This document shows positions 1 to 13,343 of a stretch of DNA of 64,000 bases, in pieces. The stretch's first letter is position 1; the number at the start of each line of letters is the position of its first letter. Source of the stretch: Chaenocephalus aceratus (taxonomy: Eukaryota; Chordata; Actinopteri; Perciformes; Channichthyidae); the NCBI GenBank assembly GCA_023974075.1, contig CM043791.1, forward strand, positions 26,530,142 to 26,594,141, given 5' to 3'. The position numbers and the translations under genes are program-made. Below the pieces are notes generated by a model. It made no database searches, was not told the DNA's origin, and worked only from the letters and a program-made list of their open reading frames with translations.

Positions 1-2700
1 GTCTTTACAAGAACTATAAACAATGACATAGTCTTTGTTGCCCACTTACACCATGCACAGTAATGTGTGCGGTGTAAGCGTAAGAGCACGTATGAGCAAA
101 AGCACACCAATTTGAGAGTATGACAGGGGACTGCATACCTCTGTATGTTTGTCCTATGTGTGTAAACCTTTTGTAGTGGCTTGCGTAGCTCTCCTGTTAC
201 ACATACACATGTTCTTTATGGGCTGGCTAATGGAGCTGAGCTCTTCCTGCCTCTGTGATGTGGTTTACTGTTGTTTGATGTGCTCAGGAATCCTGCATAG
301 GAGAGCACCTCAAGCCGATCTTATCACATAAAAGCCTTTGCAATGGAAGAAGACACTCAGCTTTTTTTTTTAACTTAATAGAGATCTGTGTCCCTGTGAG
401 GCTGTGTGTGAGCGTGTGTGAGTAACGTTGTGCGTGCGTACCTTTTCTCTAATTCAATCGAGTGTGTAACCCAAGGCTAAACACACACATTTGATTTCAG
501 TAAATGCTTAACCCAGAGACCTGTGGCTTGAGTGGATCAGAGACATGTCAGATATGTCAGGGAACGCTATGGTGAGTGCATGTGTGTGTGACAGAGGGAG
601 GGTGCAACAGAGAAAAGAAAACAGGGATTTTACTTTAAAATATTTTAACTGAAATCATATAATGTGTTACTTTATGGAAGTTTAAGAAACATACTAAAGG
701 TGTAGTTAGTTCTTAGCTAGGTGTACCATATGTTGTTTGCAGGATTATTTGGTTCTTCATTTTACACACAAAAGGAAATGAGGAAACACAAGTAATAAAT
801 ATTGGGTATTTTAATGCTATAAATAAATCAATTGGATAGTTTCAAAGACCTTCATTATGTGAAATGATTTCACCTGATCATTTATCAGGTGTACAATATC
901 TGTTCCAAATTTGTTTAGAAAAACATCCTTATTAGATATTTGTAGGAAGCCTTAGCCCAAAGCTTTCATTTCATACACATTTTATACTGTAGAAAAGCTA
1001 AACATGTATTGATAGATAATGTGTGACAAAAGGTTACAAGGACTTATTTTTGAAATCATAACCAATACAGATTTTAAACAAAACATCTATTATCTATTGG
1101 TAGAAACAGTTGCTACTGAAAGAGAAAGCTCAGGCGATTCTTGCTTTGTACGAATGACGCACAGTCAGTGCAGTTTACTGAATTGTGAAAAAGTGCGCAT
1201 TTTGTTTCAAAATGCGTCATTGGGTGCTTCAGGTTCAGCCTAAACACAGAGGGAAATGAAAGGAAACACACCACCACAACCTCTACAAGAGTAATGTCAA
1301 CCTCGTCCTTTATCCAAATGCTTTACACTCCATAATAACGGATAAAATATTCACTGGGGTTTTGGTTACAGTAATGTCAGTGTAGACATACAGTCTTGTT
1401 ATGCTTTGAATATTATATTCTGAAATGACACAACCTATTTCCTCAGTTTTCTGATCTTGATGTAAATTATTCAAGACATAAACACGCATGACGTTCATGA
1501 ATGGTCACATTCTCAATCATGCATACACACTGTCTAAATTGGATTTCATCTATGGCCTGATATTCATGCCATAGTCTTTGCTCACACTCCCTCTCGCCAT
1601 TCTTGTCCCTGCATGAATCCTGTGTTGTTTGTTTAGTGGTGACCAGTCCTGTCTCTGCGCAGTCTGTCCGCCCACATGAAGGCCTTTTCTGTCTTATTGA
1701 TGGGAGCTCTAAAGATGAAGGACTACACAGATTAAACTGTGGTTGCCATCTTGAATAGACGTCACACGTCAAATAAACTTTGGGTTTTAGTTCGGTGTGT
1801 TTTTTCTCTCTTCTGCTCTTTTCAGTGGGTTTTGCTTTGTTTTTAATGGACATCAACTCTAATATCGTAAAAAAAGAGACAAATGTTTTATTGCAGAGTT
1901 GTGAAACTTTACAGTGTCTGTGATGCTTGTGAACGGTAATTTCTCTCCACAAACAAAGAAAACTGTAGTTTTTATTTTTACGACATTTCAAATCCTAGCA
2001 GTAAGCTTATTCCCAATGACCCATACATTCTCTACCGATTTTCTTCTTATTCTCTTTTCACCCTTCTCTTTTCTTTTCCTTTTATTCCCCCACTTTTTTA
2101 TTTCTTTTTCTTTCCTCTCCTTTATAGTCCTAAACTCTGGATAGTACCCACCGGCATCCGAGAAAACAGTTATGTTTCCAATATGTCTCCATTTAGCAGG
2201 GACCAAATGAACAAGAGCATGGCCAAGACAAGAGCAGGAAAAATCATCAAACAGCCACTGGCACAATCTGCTTATCTTTCACTGCTAATAGCTCTCATGC
2301 TCTTCACATCATTGCTCCGATGTGCACACATGCACGTACACACACACACACAAATTCATGTACGCACATGTTGATCTTACTTGCACACAAACACATTCAT
2401 TGCGCATTAGTGAGGATACACATGCTCATCCAAACTTGCTTGGGCTGTTTCCTGCCACTGCCGAGAAGTACATAATGATAATTACAGTTTGGGTCTACAT
2501 CCCTGAATTAACCAGATCAGACACACAATCCCGAAGTGCCAGGGGCTGCTGTGGTGTGTGCTGACTGGTGTGCAGCCCTGTGCTCAGAAATGGTCCGTTC
2601 CTCTATTGTTTTCTATTAAAACCTCCTGGAGTGGAAACCATCTCAGCAAGACTGAGAGATGCGCAGAGCCAATACAACTCCAGTCAAACTTAAAAAGAGT

Positions 2701-2727
2701 CAGAAAGTCCTCACTGAGGACTTTCTG
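2701..2727. repeat. perfect 12-bp inverted repeat (short hairpin)
   Basis: Arms at 2701-2712 and 2716-2727 (CAGAAAGTCCTC and its complement) are separated by the three bases ACT. The stem lies about 60-70 bases before the L2 homology begins. It has no T-run, so nothing suggests a terminator, and it is too short for a microRNA precursor by itself. Confidence 0.85.
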
Positions 2728-2746
2728 TAACAATATGTTACTCTGA

Positions 2747-3559
2747 TTGAAGAAAATGTATAGAAGTGAAACTGAGAGCACAGTGAGAGCTCGAACGTGG
2801 ATGACCTTGAACTTTTTGATGTTAAACACGACCAAAACTGAAGTTATTGTTCTCGGCCCAAATAATCTACGAAACAAACTATCTAAAGATATACTAACTA
2901 TGGATGGCATTAATTTGGCCTCCAGTGAGACTGTAAGGAATCTTGGTGTTATATTTGATCAGGATTTATCCTTTAACGCCCACAAAAAATCAATCTCATG
3001 GACCGCCTACTTCCATCTACGTAACATTGCCAAAATCAGGCATATCTTGCCTCAAAACGATGCAGAGAAACTAGTCCATGCATTTGTTACTTCAAGGCTG
3101 GATTATTGTAACTCCTTATTATCAGGGAGTACCAAGAAGTCAGTCAAGTCGCTTCAGCTGATTCAAAATGCTGCGGCTCGTGTACTAACCAGAGTTAGGA
3201 AAAGGGACCACGTTACTCCTGTTCTGGCTGCCTTACACTGGCTCCCTATAGAACACAGGATAGAATTTAAAATTCTTCTTCTCGCCTACAAAGCCCTTAA
3301 TGGGCAGGCGCCATCTTACCTTAAAGAACTCATTATACCCTGCTGTCCTACTAGGGCATTGCGTTCCAAGAATGCAAGGTTGTTGGTTGTTCCTAGAATC
3401 TCTAAAAGTACAATGGGAGCCAGAGCCTTTTCTTATCAAGCTCCACATTTGTGGAATCAGCTTCCAGTTTGTGTTCGGGCGGCAGACACCCTATCCGTTT
3501 TTAAGAGTACCCTTAAGACCTTCCTTTTTGATAAAGCTTTTAGTGATAAAATAAAATAA
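2747..3559 (+). pseudogene. L2 reverse transcriptase, C-terminal fragment
   Basis: An open frame of about 255 L2-derived codons runs from around WMTLNFLML (near 2795) to a stop at 3557-3559. It carries hallmarks of the region after the reverse-transcriptase palm in fish L2 elements: KTEVIVLGP, RNLGVIFDQDLSF, HAFVTSRLDYCNSLLSG, LQLIQNAAARVLT, HWLPIEHRIEFKILLL and the C-terminal LWNQLPV with TFLFDKAFS. The first 15 or so codons look like flanking sequence read through by chance. The frame has no internal stops, so the insertion may be fairly young. It lacks the catalytic YxDD box and the endonuclease, so it cannot act alone. Confidence 0.88.
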
Positions 3560-4469
3560 TCTAATTAGAGTGCATTGACGTAGATACGTTGTGCCTCTTC
3601 ACCTATACATTTTAGTTCTTACTCTTTCACTTAAATCCTAAAAACTTAGATCTTATATTTAAAACTTTATCCAAAACCTTTCCCCTCTCTGACCTCTCGA
3701 GGTTCTATTAGAGGGTAACAGGTTGCAGAGAAGGCCTAGCCCGGCCCGGGAGTGTGGAACGTTGCCACAGACCTACTCCTTACCTCTAACTAATTCAGGT
3801 TCCAGTGGGGACCTCTCTCCCTGCGTGTGCCTCTCCACCTCTGTTTCCTACTTCTTACTTGCTACCCTTTTCCCTCAACCTATCCTAAGGGAGTGCATGT
3901 ATGTAGACACGTTAGTTTAGCTGCTATAGGCTTGGACTGTTGGGGGACGCACCTTACTCCTGAGTCGAGGATAATCCTGTTGCTGTGGTCGTGTGTCCTG
4001 GATCCTCTATCCGGAGCACTGGATCTGAGTCCTGGACTTCGAGTCGTGGCTGAACCAGTCTCTGCGGTCCTGCCTGACTCTCACCATACTACTTCCCTGA
4101 TGGCTCCCACAGGATTCCTGACATCCTCGTGGATTCATCTTCTTATTACAGACACATGCATTTCCAAACATTTGGACTACCTACGTTGTAAATGTATTAT
4201 CTTTTCAATTTACACACGGCATCTATTGCACGTGTGTCCGTCCTGGGAGAGGGATCCCTCCTCTGTTGCTCTCCCTGAGGTCTCTCCCATGTTCCCTTTA
4301 AACTGTGGGTTTTCTCCGGAAGTTTTTCCTTGTACGATGTGAGGGTCTAAGGACAGAGGATGTCGTATTGTCATACTGATATTCTGTACAAACTGTGAAG
4401 ACCACTGAGACAAATGTAACATTTGTGATATTGGGCTATATAAATAAACATTGATTGATTGATTGAATG
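2790..4469 (+). mobile_element. 5'-truncated LINE-2 (L2/CR1-group) retrotransposon
   Basis: This is a dead-on-arrival copy of a teleost L2-type non-LTR retrotransposon, inserted in the plus orientation and so antisense to erc2. It keeps the C-terminal end of the reverse-transcriptase ORF (to 3559), a 3' UTR of about 880 bases with the family's typical closing stretch (ATTGGGCTATATAAATAAA near 4432) and a terminal ATTG tandem run at 4449-4467. The endonuclease and catalytic reverse-transcriptase core are missing, as expected after incomplete reverse transcription. The exact 5' end is uncertain by a few tens of bases. Assignment rests on recognition of the protein and tail, not on a database search. 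Confidence 0.88.
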
Positions 4470-6405
4470 ATTCTACCATTAAGAATTTTTTTATTGATCT
4501 GTAAAATGTACAAAATAATCAAAGAGTAAGAGGCAAACACAGACAGAAAGACCTACTTACTGTAAACCCAAAGACAGACGGACAGACGTAGAAGCAACAG
4601 AGGAGAAAACCAGGAGCCAGCACTCAGGTGTGTGTGCCAACCACAGCGGCTTGGAGGTGTTTACAGTGTGAGCATATATGCCAGTAAGCCCCATTGACTC
4701 ACTTGTGTGGGTCTACCACCATTTCATGTGTGTTCCCATAATGGTAAACCAAGAGAGCTTTTCACTAGGCCACTGTTTTACAATGCAGCACATCAACAAC
4801 ATATTACTGGCTGCACTTAAAATAACCCAGCAGTTTGTTTTCTTCTAAATCACTTGCTGCTGCAGCCTGCAACCATGTTGGGCTTTTAGTTAACTAGATG
4901 TGCTTCATCTCTGCTGCTATCAGTATATCCATGTGAACATGAATATTTATATATGAATATGTATTATTTGAATTCCAAATTGCTTTACTTTCATGACAAA
5001 ATCTATCTTTGCACCTCCTCCCTTGACCTCCCCTTCTCTCTCCTCATTCCTATAGTGACCCTGAGGGCAGGACCGTCATTAAGAGGCCTTCACTGGTCAC
5101 CTCTGGCTCCTGTGTCCCGGCTGCCTCTTTATGGCCGCAGGGCGCACCTAATCAATTGCCCACTCATGAACACTCTCAAAATCTACGACAAGCAAACACT
5201 CGTACACAAAACAACTTCCATTCAATTAGTCTTGAGATGTATTCAAACTTGCAGGCGTTAGTCTCCCTGAGGCCAATCAGATTGGGCTTTCTCGAGACTT
5301 CTACCCCAGCCAAATGACACTAATGAGCTGTGTGTATGTGTGTGTGCGTGCAGGTACGTGCCTGTGTGTTTGCGACTGACACTAATTAGCGGAGCTGGTG
5401 CACCTATTTCCTCAGGACCATTTCCTGTGATAGTAATTATTAGGTACGTGTGACACATTCCAGGCCTTCTTCCACCCGTCTAGAGATAGAACAAGAGAGA
5501 AACAGACAAGGAGAGGGAGAGCGAGCATTTAATACTAAGAGGAAGTTAAGGAGGTCACGGTTCAAAGAGTAAGAAGAGACTATGGAAGAATGGTTTTACT
5601 GCAGTGGTGCAAACTCCCGTAGGACAAAAGGGAAAGCAGTTTCCATATGCAAGATATTCCCATATTCACTATTTTCCTTTTTAGTTGTCAATCACTGCAT
5701 TATTTTTGTTTTTGTGTGACACAGTCGTCACATCTTCATATGTCAGTCTTCAGATTAAGACGTTCTTTCTGTCTCTGGAAAGACTCTTCTATTGCTGTCT
5801 ATCAGCTTAACCAAACACGCATACTGTACACATACTCTCCTCTTTATTCTATTCACCAGTGTCCTCCGAGCAGTTCAACATCAGCTTCATAAGACAGCTC
5901 TCGCCTTTAGTCATTCACACTGGCTTTAGGAGACAATGCCACTTCACCTTGGCCATTACATGGCTCACAAGTCCTCTCTGCTCTGTCAGCAACACAGCAG
6001 TATCCATCCAGCAGGCAAACAGAGTGTCGTTTGAAAAAGAACTCAAGGGTTTAAATAACGTACAGGAGAAAAAAAACCTCCAATTCATAGGTACTGGGCG
6101 GTTAAATGCTTGCCAAAATACTATGCGGATAAATGCACCAGTCAAATATTAATAAAAAGTGATACAAAATAACTATAATTTATGCTAGAACAGCCCAACC
6201 CCTGAGAGAAGTGAGCTCAAGGTATGACGTTTGCAAAGTGCAGTCCAAATGAAAAACATGGTCTGGGAAAAATGGGTCAAAAAAGTTTGGCACCTAACCT
6301 TCAATTGCGTGAGCTGAACGGCTGAACGGTGCAATGTACAATTCCAAATCTGGCGATACTATGCACACGTTCTCCCTGCTTAAAGCTTATTGCATGGGAC
6401 CCAGG

Positions 6406-6613
6406 CAGGGCTTGACAGGAGTTGCTTGGATACCAATCGCAACCTTTATGAAAAATTGGCAACCAATTGTTTGCTTTGGTTCCCACCAGTGGTAACTACC
6501 TTTAACATATTTTCATCATTAAGTTGAAGTATAACCGGATAGTGACTTAAAATATAACGGGACTAATATTTTCAATGTAAGCTACTGCTCTTAACAGATT
6601 GTGTTAAGCCCTG
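6406..6613. mobile_element. short hAT-like MITE
   Basis: The ends form imperfect terminal inverted repeats: CAGGGCTTGACA at 6406 and, read from the other strand, CAGGGCTTAACA ending at 6613. Both sides are directly flanked by CCAGG (6401-6405 and 6614-6618). CAGGGCTTGACA-type ends are common in non-autonomous hAT elements of fish. A canonical hAT duplication is 8 bp; only 5 bp match here, so it may have decayed or the family may differ. There is no coding capacity in 208 bp. Confidence 0.5.
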
Positions 6614-8001
6614 CCAGGTAGGCTGTCATTATCTCACTGTACTGAACAAGGACTTAGAAGCAGGGATTTCCATGTGATGAAGCCCTCCATTGACAAAACC
6701 TCAAAGGAGGAGGAGGACTAGGGTGGAGCATGCCTAGGCCCTGACATAATAACACACCTACAGGCCCGACAGCCGACACACATGTGGAAGGTAAATACGC
6801 GTGTCAGAGGGCACGGGAGCACAGACAGACATGATGAATTGCCCAAAGTTCCCACGAGGCGACACACATACAAACTTGCTCGGCGAGAGAGGAAGGTGAT
6901 GTGTGGTCAGCCCCTCCTCATCACTGCAATACAGAGAATCCCATTCACACAGTGCACCTCTATGTCTCATCATTACTTATCACAACAATGGCACTGTAAC
7001 ACCATACCTGTCTGCAGATTTCGCCAGTATATGTGAGTGTCGTTAACAAAATGGGTGAATGCAATGCTGCAATGCTGCTCGGTTGAATAGATGAATGTGT
7101 AAATATACTTTTTTCGGGTGAAATGTCTTCCAATGATGTGTGTGAGAGCACATGCCATATATGCGTTTATATCTGCTGGTATGTGTGTGTGCCCAGGCCC
7201 CTCAGAGAGATCAGCGAGCAGGGACATGACCTTGCCAGTACAGCTGGTCTTTCTGTGTATTTAGTCAATGTAACCATGGCAATGGCACTGTGCAGACACA
7301 ATGTCTACATTTGGGATTTGAAAGTCATAACGTCGCTGCCGCTCTAAGCTTCATTATGCCATGGATTACTGTAACTAGCCAACAAACGGATACATGAACA
7401 CAGTTCACGGACAGAATTGAATTTAAGGGTTACAGGTCATGGGTTATAACATTTAGTTTAGCTTATTTAAGTTTGTAGGCTGAGTTATGAGTGATGATAA
7501 AAACATGTAAGCATTATATAGCCGATATTTAGCTTTTGCCGTATGACACAAAGGGTATGATTATATCCAAATAGTCCACACATGTTGAGCAAATGTCCGA
7601 ATCTCTGGCGAAAGAAAGTGTGAACACATGAAACGCAGGATTTTCTATGAATAGCTGTTCAGCAAAACATGCAAGACATAAGAGTGTATAATTGATAGAG
7701 CTCCTGCTTCAGTATTACACTGAGGAATTTGTTTTATTTTACGAGGTATTTTGTTCCAACATGTGGTTTGGTTAAAGTAGTGAAATAACATAATAAAAGA
7801 AGAGGAAGAAAAAAAGCCCTCAGCATATCTTCAACATTTATTTTTCCATTGCCTTTTTGTACATCGTTCTCAAATCTTCCAACTCAGCAGGATCCTTTGT
7901 GCTCTGAATACATGTCTATGTTCACTCTCTGGCACATGCACCTGTGAGTCAACAGGTGGATGTGGTGCAGGTGTTTGCTGATACATGTTGTGTTTAGTCA
8001 T

Positions 8002-8003
<2 letters not shown>

Positions 8004-8034
<31 letters not shown>
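8004..8034. repeat. (CT)n microsatellite
   Basis: About 15 CT units, followed by a pyrimidine-rich stretch to about 8210. In the erc2 sense strand this reads as a purine tract. Confidence 0.95.
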
Positions 8035-8036
<2 letters not shown>

Positions 8037-8647
8037 CAGACTCTGGTCCCTCCCACAGCTTTCCTCAATCATTTCCCTGTTCTTTCTTCCACCATTTCCT
8101 CCATCATTCTCCTCCTCCCTTCCTCTATCCATCACCCCCATTATCAATCACTCCCTCATTCTATCATCTTTTTTCTCTCCATCATTTACTCTTTCCTCCG
8201 TAAGTCCCTGCTCCGACTACGCTCTTTTCTTTGGTTTACTGTCTTGCAGAGTCTCTCGACTGATGTTTGCACAATTTCCCCCCCCATCTCTCAAATTGTC
8301 AACTCCCCCCGCTCTACCTCTAAAAATGTCCACTGTGTCAACTCTGCATCTCTTTATGTGCATGCCTCAAAGCTGCCGCTACCTTTTTTCTTAACTCTAT
8401 CTGCATTTGCCATCACTAAAATGTAAACAGAGATAATATCAGCTCCATTCCCAGTGTCCACAGGAGGATCAGGTTGAGTAAGCCACTGCAATGTTGTGGC
8501 ATGTAGTATTATCCAATTCAGACTATGGAAACATCTCAATGACTAGCTATTCAACATGTCCAAACACATCGTTTCTCTATTGTGCACCTACACCTCGCGA
8601 CCCGAGACGCATTTAATGGCTAGCTTCTCCAGAGGCCATCTGTGTTA

Positions 8648-8648
<1 letters not shown>

Positions 8649-8684
<36 letters not shown>

Positions 8685-8998
8685 TACTGTACAGTATGTT
8701 GGAAACTCAATCTGGTGTGGGGTGATAGAGCAGACCTGCACCGCTCCTTATACATCAAGCATTCAGCTCCATATCTGAAAAGGCATATATAAAATAGACA
8801 CTCTCCATCTCTCTCTGTCTCATCACAAACACACACACATAGCCACATATACACACACACGTGCACACACACACGCACACACAACCCAAGCTAGGAATCC
8901 CAGCATGCAATGAGAGGATATTGAAAATGATTTTTCCCCCTCTTGTCTCTTTCATTAACAGTGTTGAAAAGCAAAGAGTCTGCTCTCTCTCCCTGGCT

Positions 8999-9031
<33 letters not shown>
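8649..9031. repeat. TG/CA microsatellite cluster
   Basis: A (TG)n run at 8649-8682, an interrupted CA tract at about 8828-8883 and a (CA)n run at 9002-9031. The open frames that look like repeated CV or TH residues here are simply these dinucleotide repeats. Confidence 0.95.
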
Positions 9032-9036
<5 letters not shown>

Positions 9037-9635
9037 TTAAAAGACACACACAGAGAGCTCCCCATTTCATTGGGGAACGTGCCTCACATGGTTTGCTTCA
9101 GCTGGTCTTCTTGACAAATGCCACATTACAGCGGGGAGAAGGAGAAACTTGGCATGCAATCAAACTTCTCTCATGATTTCTAAGATTTGAAATACTTCAG
9201 TTTGTGTAGCCCCTCCATTCCATCCTCCCCTCCCTCTCATTCTCTCTTTCTGTCTACTTGTTTTTTGCCTTCACTCTAACTCCCTCTCTCTCTCTTGTTA
9301 CCTCTCTTTTCTCTGCCTTATCTTTCCTGTTTAGTTTTCCCTGTGCTAACTTGGACCAGAGCTGTGCTGTGGGAATACGGCCCCTTTTGAAGCAAAAAGC
9401 CAACGTTTGTGTAAGTGTGTGCATGTCTACATACGTGAGTGATTATATGTGAGTCCCACTGAGGTTGTGTGTACATTCTGCATGCGTATCTTTGTGGCTT
9501 GTACAGATGTAAGTCAGTCTCACGAAGCTTCGCCCCTCGCAATTCAACAGTCCTTTAATCCTCATCATCAGTGACCCCAAACCCCTGCCTCTGACCTATT
9601 CTTACACACAGACACAGGTTCAAAGCCACAAAAGA

Positions 9636-9777
<142 letters not shown>

Positions 9778-11251
9778 TCGTGCCCCCTGTGCCCCCTACA
9801 TTAGCTCTTACCAGTGGGGACTTGCATTCAGTCAAAGTCTCAAACACAAAGGCAAATAATCCCATCTACTTTGTTGCCGTTTATGTCAACCAAGCATCAC
9901 ACTAAGCTTCTTCCTCAGAAACCCTTTCCATAATAATTTTAAATGAATTTAACCAGAGTGACAAGTAGAATGTCATTCACATGGTAGTTCTGTGAGTATT
10001 TTTCTAACATAATGTACATACCCAGGAGCACAGATTGTGTCTGTTTCATGTGTAATACATTTCCTCTGCTAAAAACCCCATGTAATGCGTGGATGGTGGA
10101 AATTGAAACAGACATATAGTTGGTTTGTTTCACAAGTGTGTGTATGTGCAGATACACGGGCAGGGCACTCACTTGCTTGGTCCCCGGAACATTCAATGTA
10201 CACATACGTATTGTAGGCACATGCACACATTCCTTCCGAGTTAGTGTGATCAGAGGGTTTTGTGAGGCGTAATGAATTTTAAAAAGTTGTGTTTTCAATA
10301 CATGTGTGCCAGCCTTCCCTTTTGTACTGTTCAGAGTGGCTCACATTAAAGGCATTTCTCTGCAGCACATGACAACCAGATATGTGGCTCCATGCTCCTT
10401 CAATCAGAGAGCTCAAAGCAAACACACATGTAGCCGCTCCACTGACAGATCACTGAACTTCACTCACACATGCATACAAACGCACTGACACACACTCACA
10501 CATGGACATATAGCCAGTCCTGCTAACCTTCCTCCTTCTCTAAATCTATCTCTGTCACACACAGACATACAAATGAACAAAACAGCCAAACACACATTTT
10601 TCTAGCCTGCTGTCTAAGGCTGCACCACCTGTCCTTAATAAATGTAACTTTTCACGAGACAGCTAAAGACAACGGCTGATCCTGCTTTAAAACACACCTC
10701 AGGACTGATGTCTATATAACACTCATGTGCAGAGATGCACATGTGAACAGGTGAGCGTAGAAAAGGGCCTATTACAGTATTAGACACAGGTTTCTGCTGC
10801 AGCAACAAGCTGCTGTGCAGGGTGATGGAAATGCGCACATGAGGCACTGAGCGAACTGCGCCAATGTTAATAAAAAACCCTTCATCATATACTCTTATAG
10901 GCTGGGTGTGTAGTCACTACCAAAAACGCTTGTGTTTTTTTTCTGACTGTCTATCTTACTGCAGTTACCAGCCACTCTTGCTGCTCTGCATTACACATCA
11001 TGATTTGTCTGCCAATATAAATGCAGTTTAAATAATAAATAATACTGCAGTAGTAAAGTCTTTTTTTAACTGATGTAAGAAATGCATTTTGTATTAATGT
11101 AGAAGTAATGGCATGAGGTTACAGAGAGTGTGATCCGATGTGAGCTTTTACAATTTGAAAGGAAAACATCAAGTAAATAAATAAATAAGATATACATACT
11201 TTGTGGAAATAATGTTTTATATAAAGAAAAATAGCTGAGTTTGAGACTAAC

Positions 11252-11412
11252 TTCATTTCCAGAATCTCCTCCAGCTGTTTCCGTCGCTCATGGCGAAGAC
11301 TGTTGAGGTGCCCGTCTCTCTCGTGCAGGGACTGCTGAGTGGAGGACAGATGCAGCTTGGTGGCATCAAGCTCCTGACGTGTCTTCTCTAAAGCCCCCAT
11401 CAGCTCCTCCAG
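11252..11412 (-). CDS. erc2: erc2 internal exon (coiled coil, LEELMGALEK...)
   Basis: This 161-nt exon encodes 53 codons plus two bases, opening with LEELMGALEKTRQELDATK and closing with ERRKQLEEILEM(K). ERC2 of mammals has nearly the same block (LMNALEKTRQELDATK, STQQSL, ERRKQLEEILEMK), whereas ERC1 reads AMEKVKQELESMK, so this exon carries the paralogue call. The family forms long coiled coils in the presynaptic active zone and binds RIM, liprin-alpha and Bassoon/Piccolo. The acceptor TTGAATAG precedes CTGGAG. The donor AA/GTTAGT splits the lysine codon, leaving phase 2. It joins in phase 0 to the exon at 15047-15178. Known of the family: this block lies shortly before the C-terminal part that binds RIM. 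Confidence 0.92.
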
Positions 11413-12968
11413 CTATTCAAGGGGATAACAATATGATCAGGTTAAAACATCACCAAATGTATCAGGTTACTAGCCCTCATTTCTCTGTGTCCATTAAATA
11501 ATTTAATATTTCATAATAATATTAAGAATACAAGATATATTATATACTCGCAGTTTCACTCACACACACATGGACATAAAGTAATGAATTACACATGTAT
11601 TTGAACTTGTATTTTAGAGATGTTTCTTTGCTTTGAAAGTGGCCAGATGTAATCTAGGAGCAGGTGAAATGACTGAGGTTTAAAGGTGATATGATATGTC
11701 CACTGACCCTTGGACTGGAAACAAGAGTTCCCTCTTGTCTCCCACCTTTCTCCACTCATTTGATCTCACTCTCAAGTGTGGCTCTACTTTAGAGCAGGTG
11801 AGAATAATGCTCAACCCCTCAACTACATCTCCTCCCTCTGCACACACATGCCCTCCAGCCATGCAGGCCAACCTGCGTGTCTGAAAGACAGGATGTGACC
11901 TCAGGGCATCAATTATTCTAAGACAGGAAGTCACTAATTGTCTAACAACAAGTACTTTACAATAGGATGCAGTACTAGGCTGTCTTGCTCATAAGATGTA
12001 AATGGAAGGTCACAAACATTTAAATGTATCTTTGTTTTGATGATGTGTAGATGTGTTATACAATATAGCAAAGCAATCATTTCTGGTGTTGGGCCTCAAA
12101 TGAACAAAGGGAAAGAACATGAAAAAAAGAAGCAAAAAAGAAAGGGAGTATTAGGGGAAAGCACTCCATGGGGTAGGACATGAAAAAAGAAATGGGCCTC
12201 TTTTATGAAGGGGCCAAATCGTTCACACATTTTCAGGACACTCTCGATCTCCGCTGGTTTTCTAGGTGTGTTTCACAGATGTCAGATAATGTGCTCACTG
12301 ACTGGTCATGAATATCACATATGGAGTCAGAGAAGAAAGGGTGAAAGCAAGCCGGGAATACGGATATTTGAAATGGTGGGAAAGTGACAACTCTCAGTCA
12401 TGAAGCCCTCAGAAGCATTGTTTTAAATATAATAAACCCTATATCCCTGCCAACAACAACTGACCTCTGCAGTATCCAGCAGATAATATAACCAATACCA
12501 ACAAGACATCCAACCGTCCAAAATCACACCCTGTTTAATGTTGGATTTCTTCTTTGAGGCTTAAAACAATCCAAAGCCAATCTTTTTATCTTGAAAGCCA
12601 AAGGTCACAAACACACAACTCCATTTACACCCACCACATGTCTATCAACCCTCATGCACCAACTGCCTACCTCCCAATCCCCCATCAGTCCACCACCCAG
12701 GCTAGCCTGCACTTCACAATCACATCATTAATAAGGAATACAATGCATTTTAGTGAAATTAGGGACCTAATCAGCTTAGCGGTGGGCCTGTGCGTGCTAA
12801 TTTAGCTCAACTTCAAGGCAAAGCCCCCCAGCCAGGCTAAGGCTCGCTAAGACTGGCCCAAAGCCCCTTTAGTTGTTAAGCTGATTGGGGGCTCAGAGGT
12901 AAGGGCCAAATCCCTCTTGTCCATTTGCGTTGGTGTTGCTGGTTCAGAGGCCTAGTTCAAACGGCAAA

Positions 12969-13165
12969 GAGGGGGAGAGAGGGAGAGACACAGGAACTTA
13001 GATTGAGAGAAAGGGAGAGAGAGGGTGGAGATGATTGGTTGAGACAACTTAAGAAGGCAGATGGGAAAGAACGAGGTTCGGGGACGAAGAATGGACAGGA
13101 GAGATGATCGCAGGAGAAGGACAAGAGACAGAGAGAGGCAGAGACGGGGTGAGAGACTTAGAGGG
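12969..13165. repeat. GA-rich purine tract
   Basis: Roughly 200 bases dominated by GAGA and GGGAGA motifs, interrupted around 13030-13060. The deduced peptides are low-complexity Arg/Glu and not a credible gene. Confidence 0.7.
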
Positions 13166-13317
13166 GGTGTGAAGAAAAGCGACCCGGGGCATTACCCATG
13201 CTCCATTTCAGCAGGTCAGGCTGATGGAGGACTTGTTTCAGCGCATTACACATCATGAGACTGATTACTCCGGGACAGAGGGGAGTAGAAAGAGGAAAAA
13301 CCAAGGAAAGAGTGTGT

Positions 13318-13343
13318 GGGGGGGGGGGGGGGGGGGGGGGGGG
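13318..13343. repeat. 26-base homopolymeric G run
   Basis: An uninterrupted run of 26 G residues, followed by GA-rich sequence. Runs of this length are prone to length error in assembly and can form G-quadruplexes; on the erc2 transcript it reads as C. Confidence 0.9.

Noticed and set aside
1467..1991. A 174-codon minus-strand open frame
   Set aside because: Composition is unbiased and no motif or family resemblance is visible. It overlaps other random frames in ordinary AT-rich intron sequence.
3723..4342. Plus-strand open frames after the L2 stop codon
   Set aside because: They lie in the L2 3' untranslated region, whose sequence is typical of that region in other fish L2 copies and not coding.
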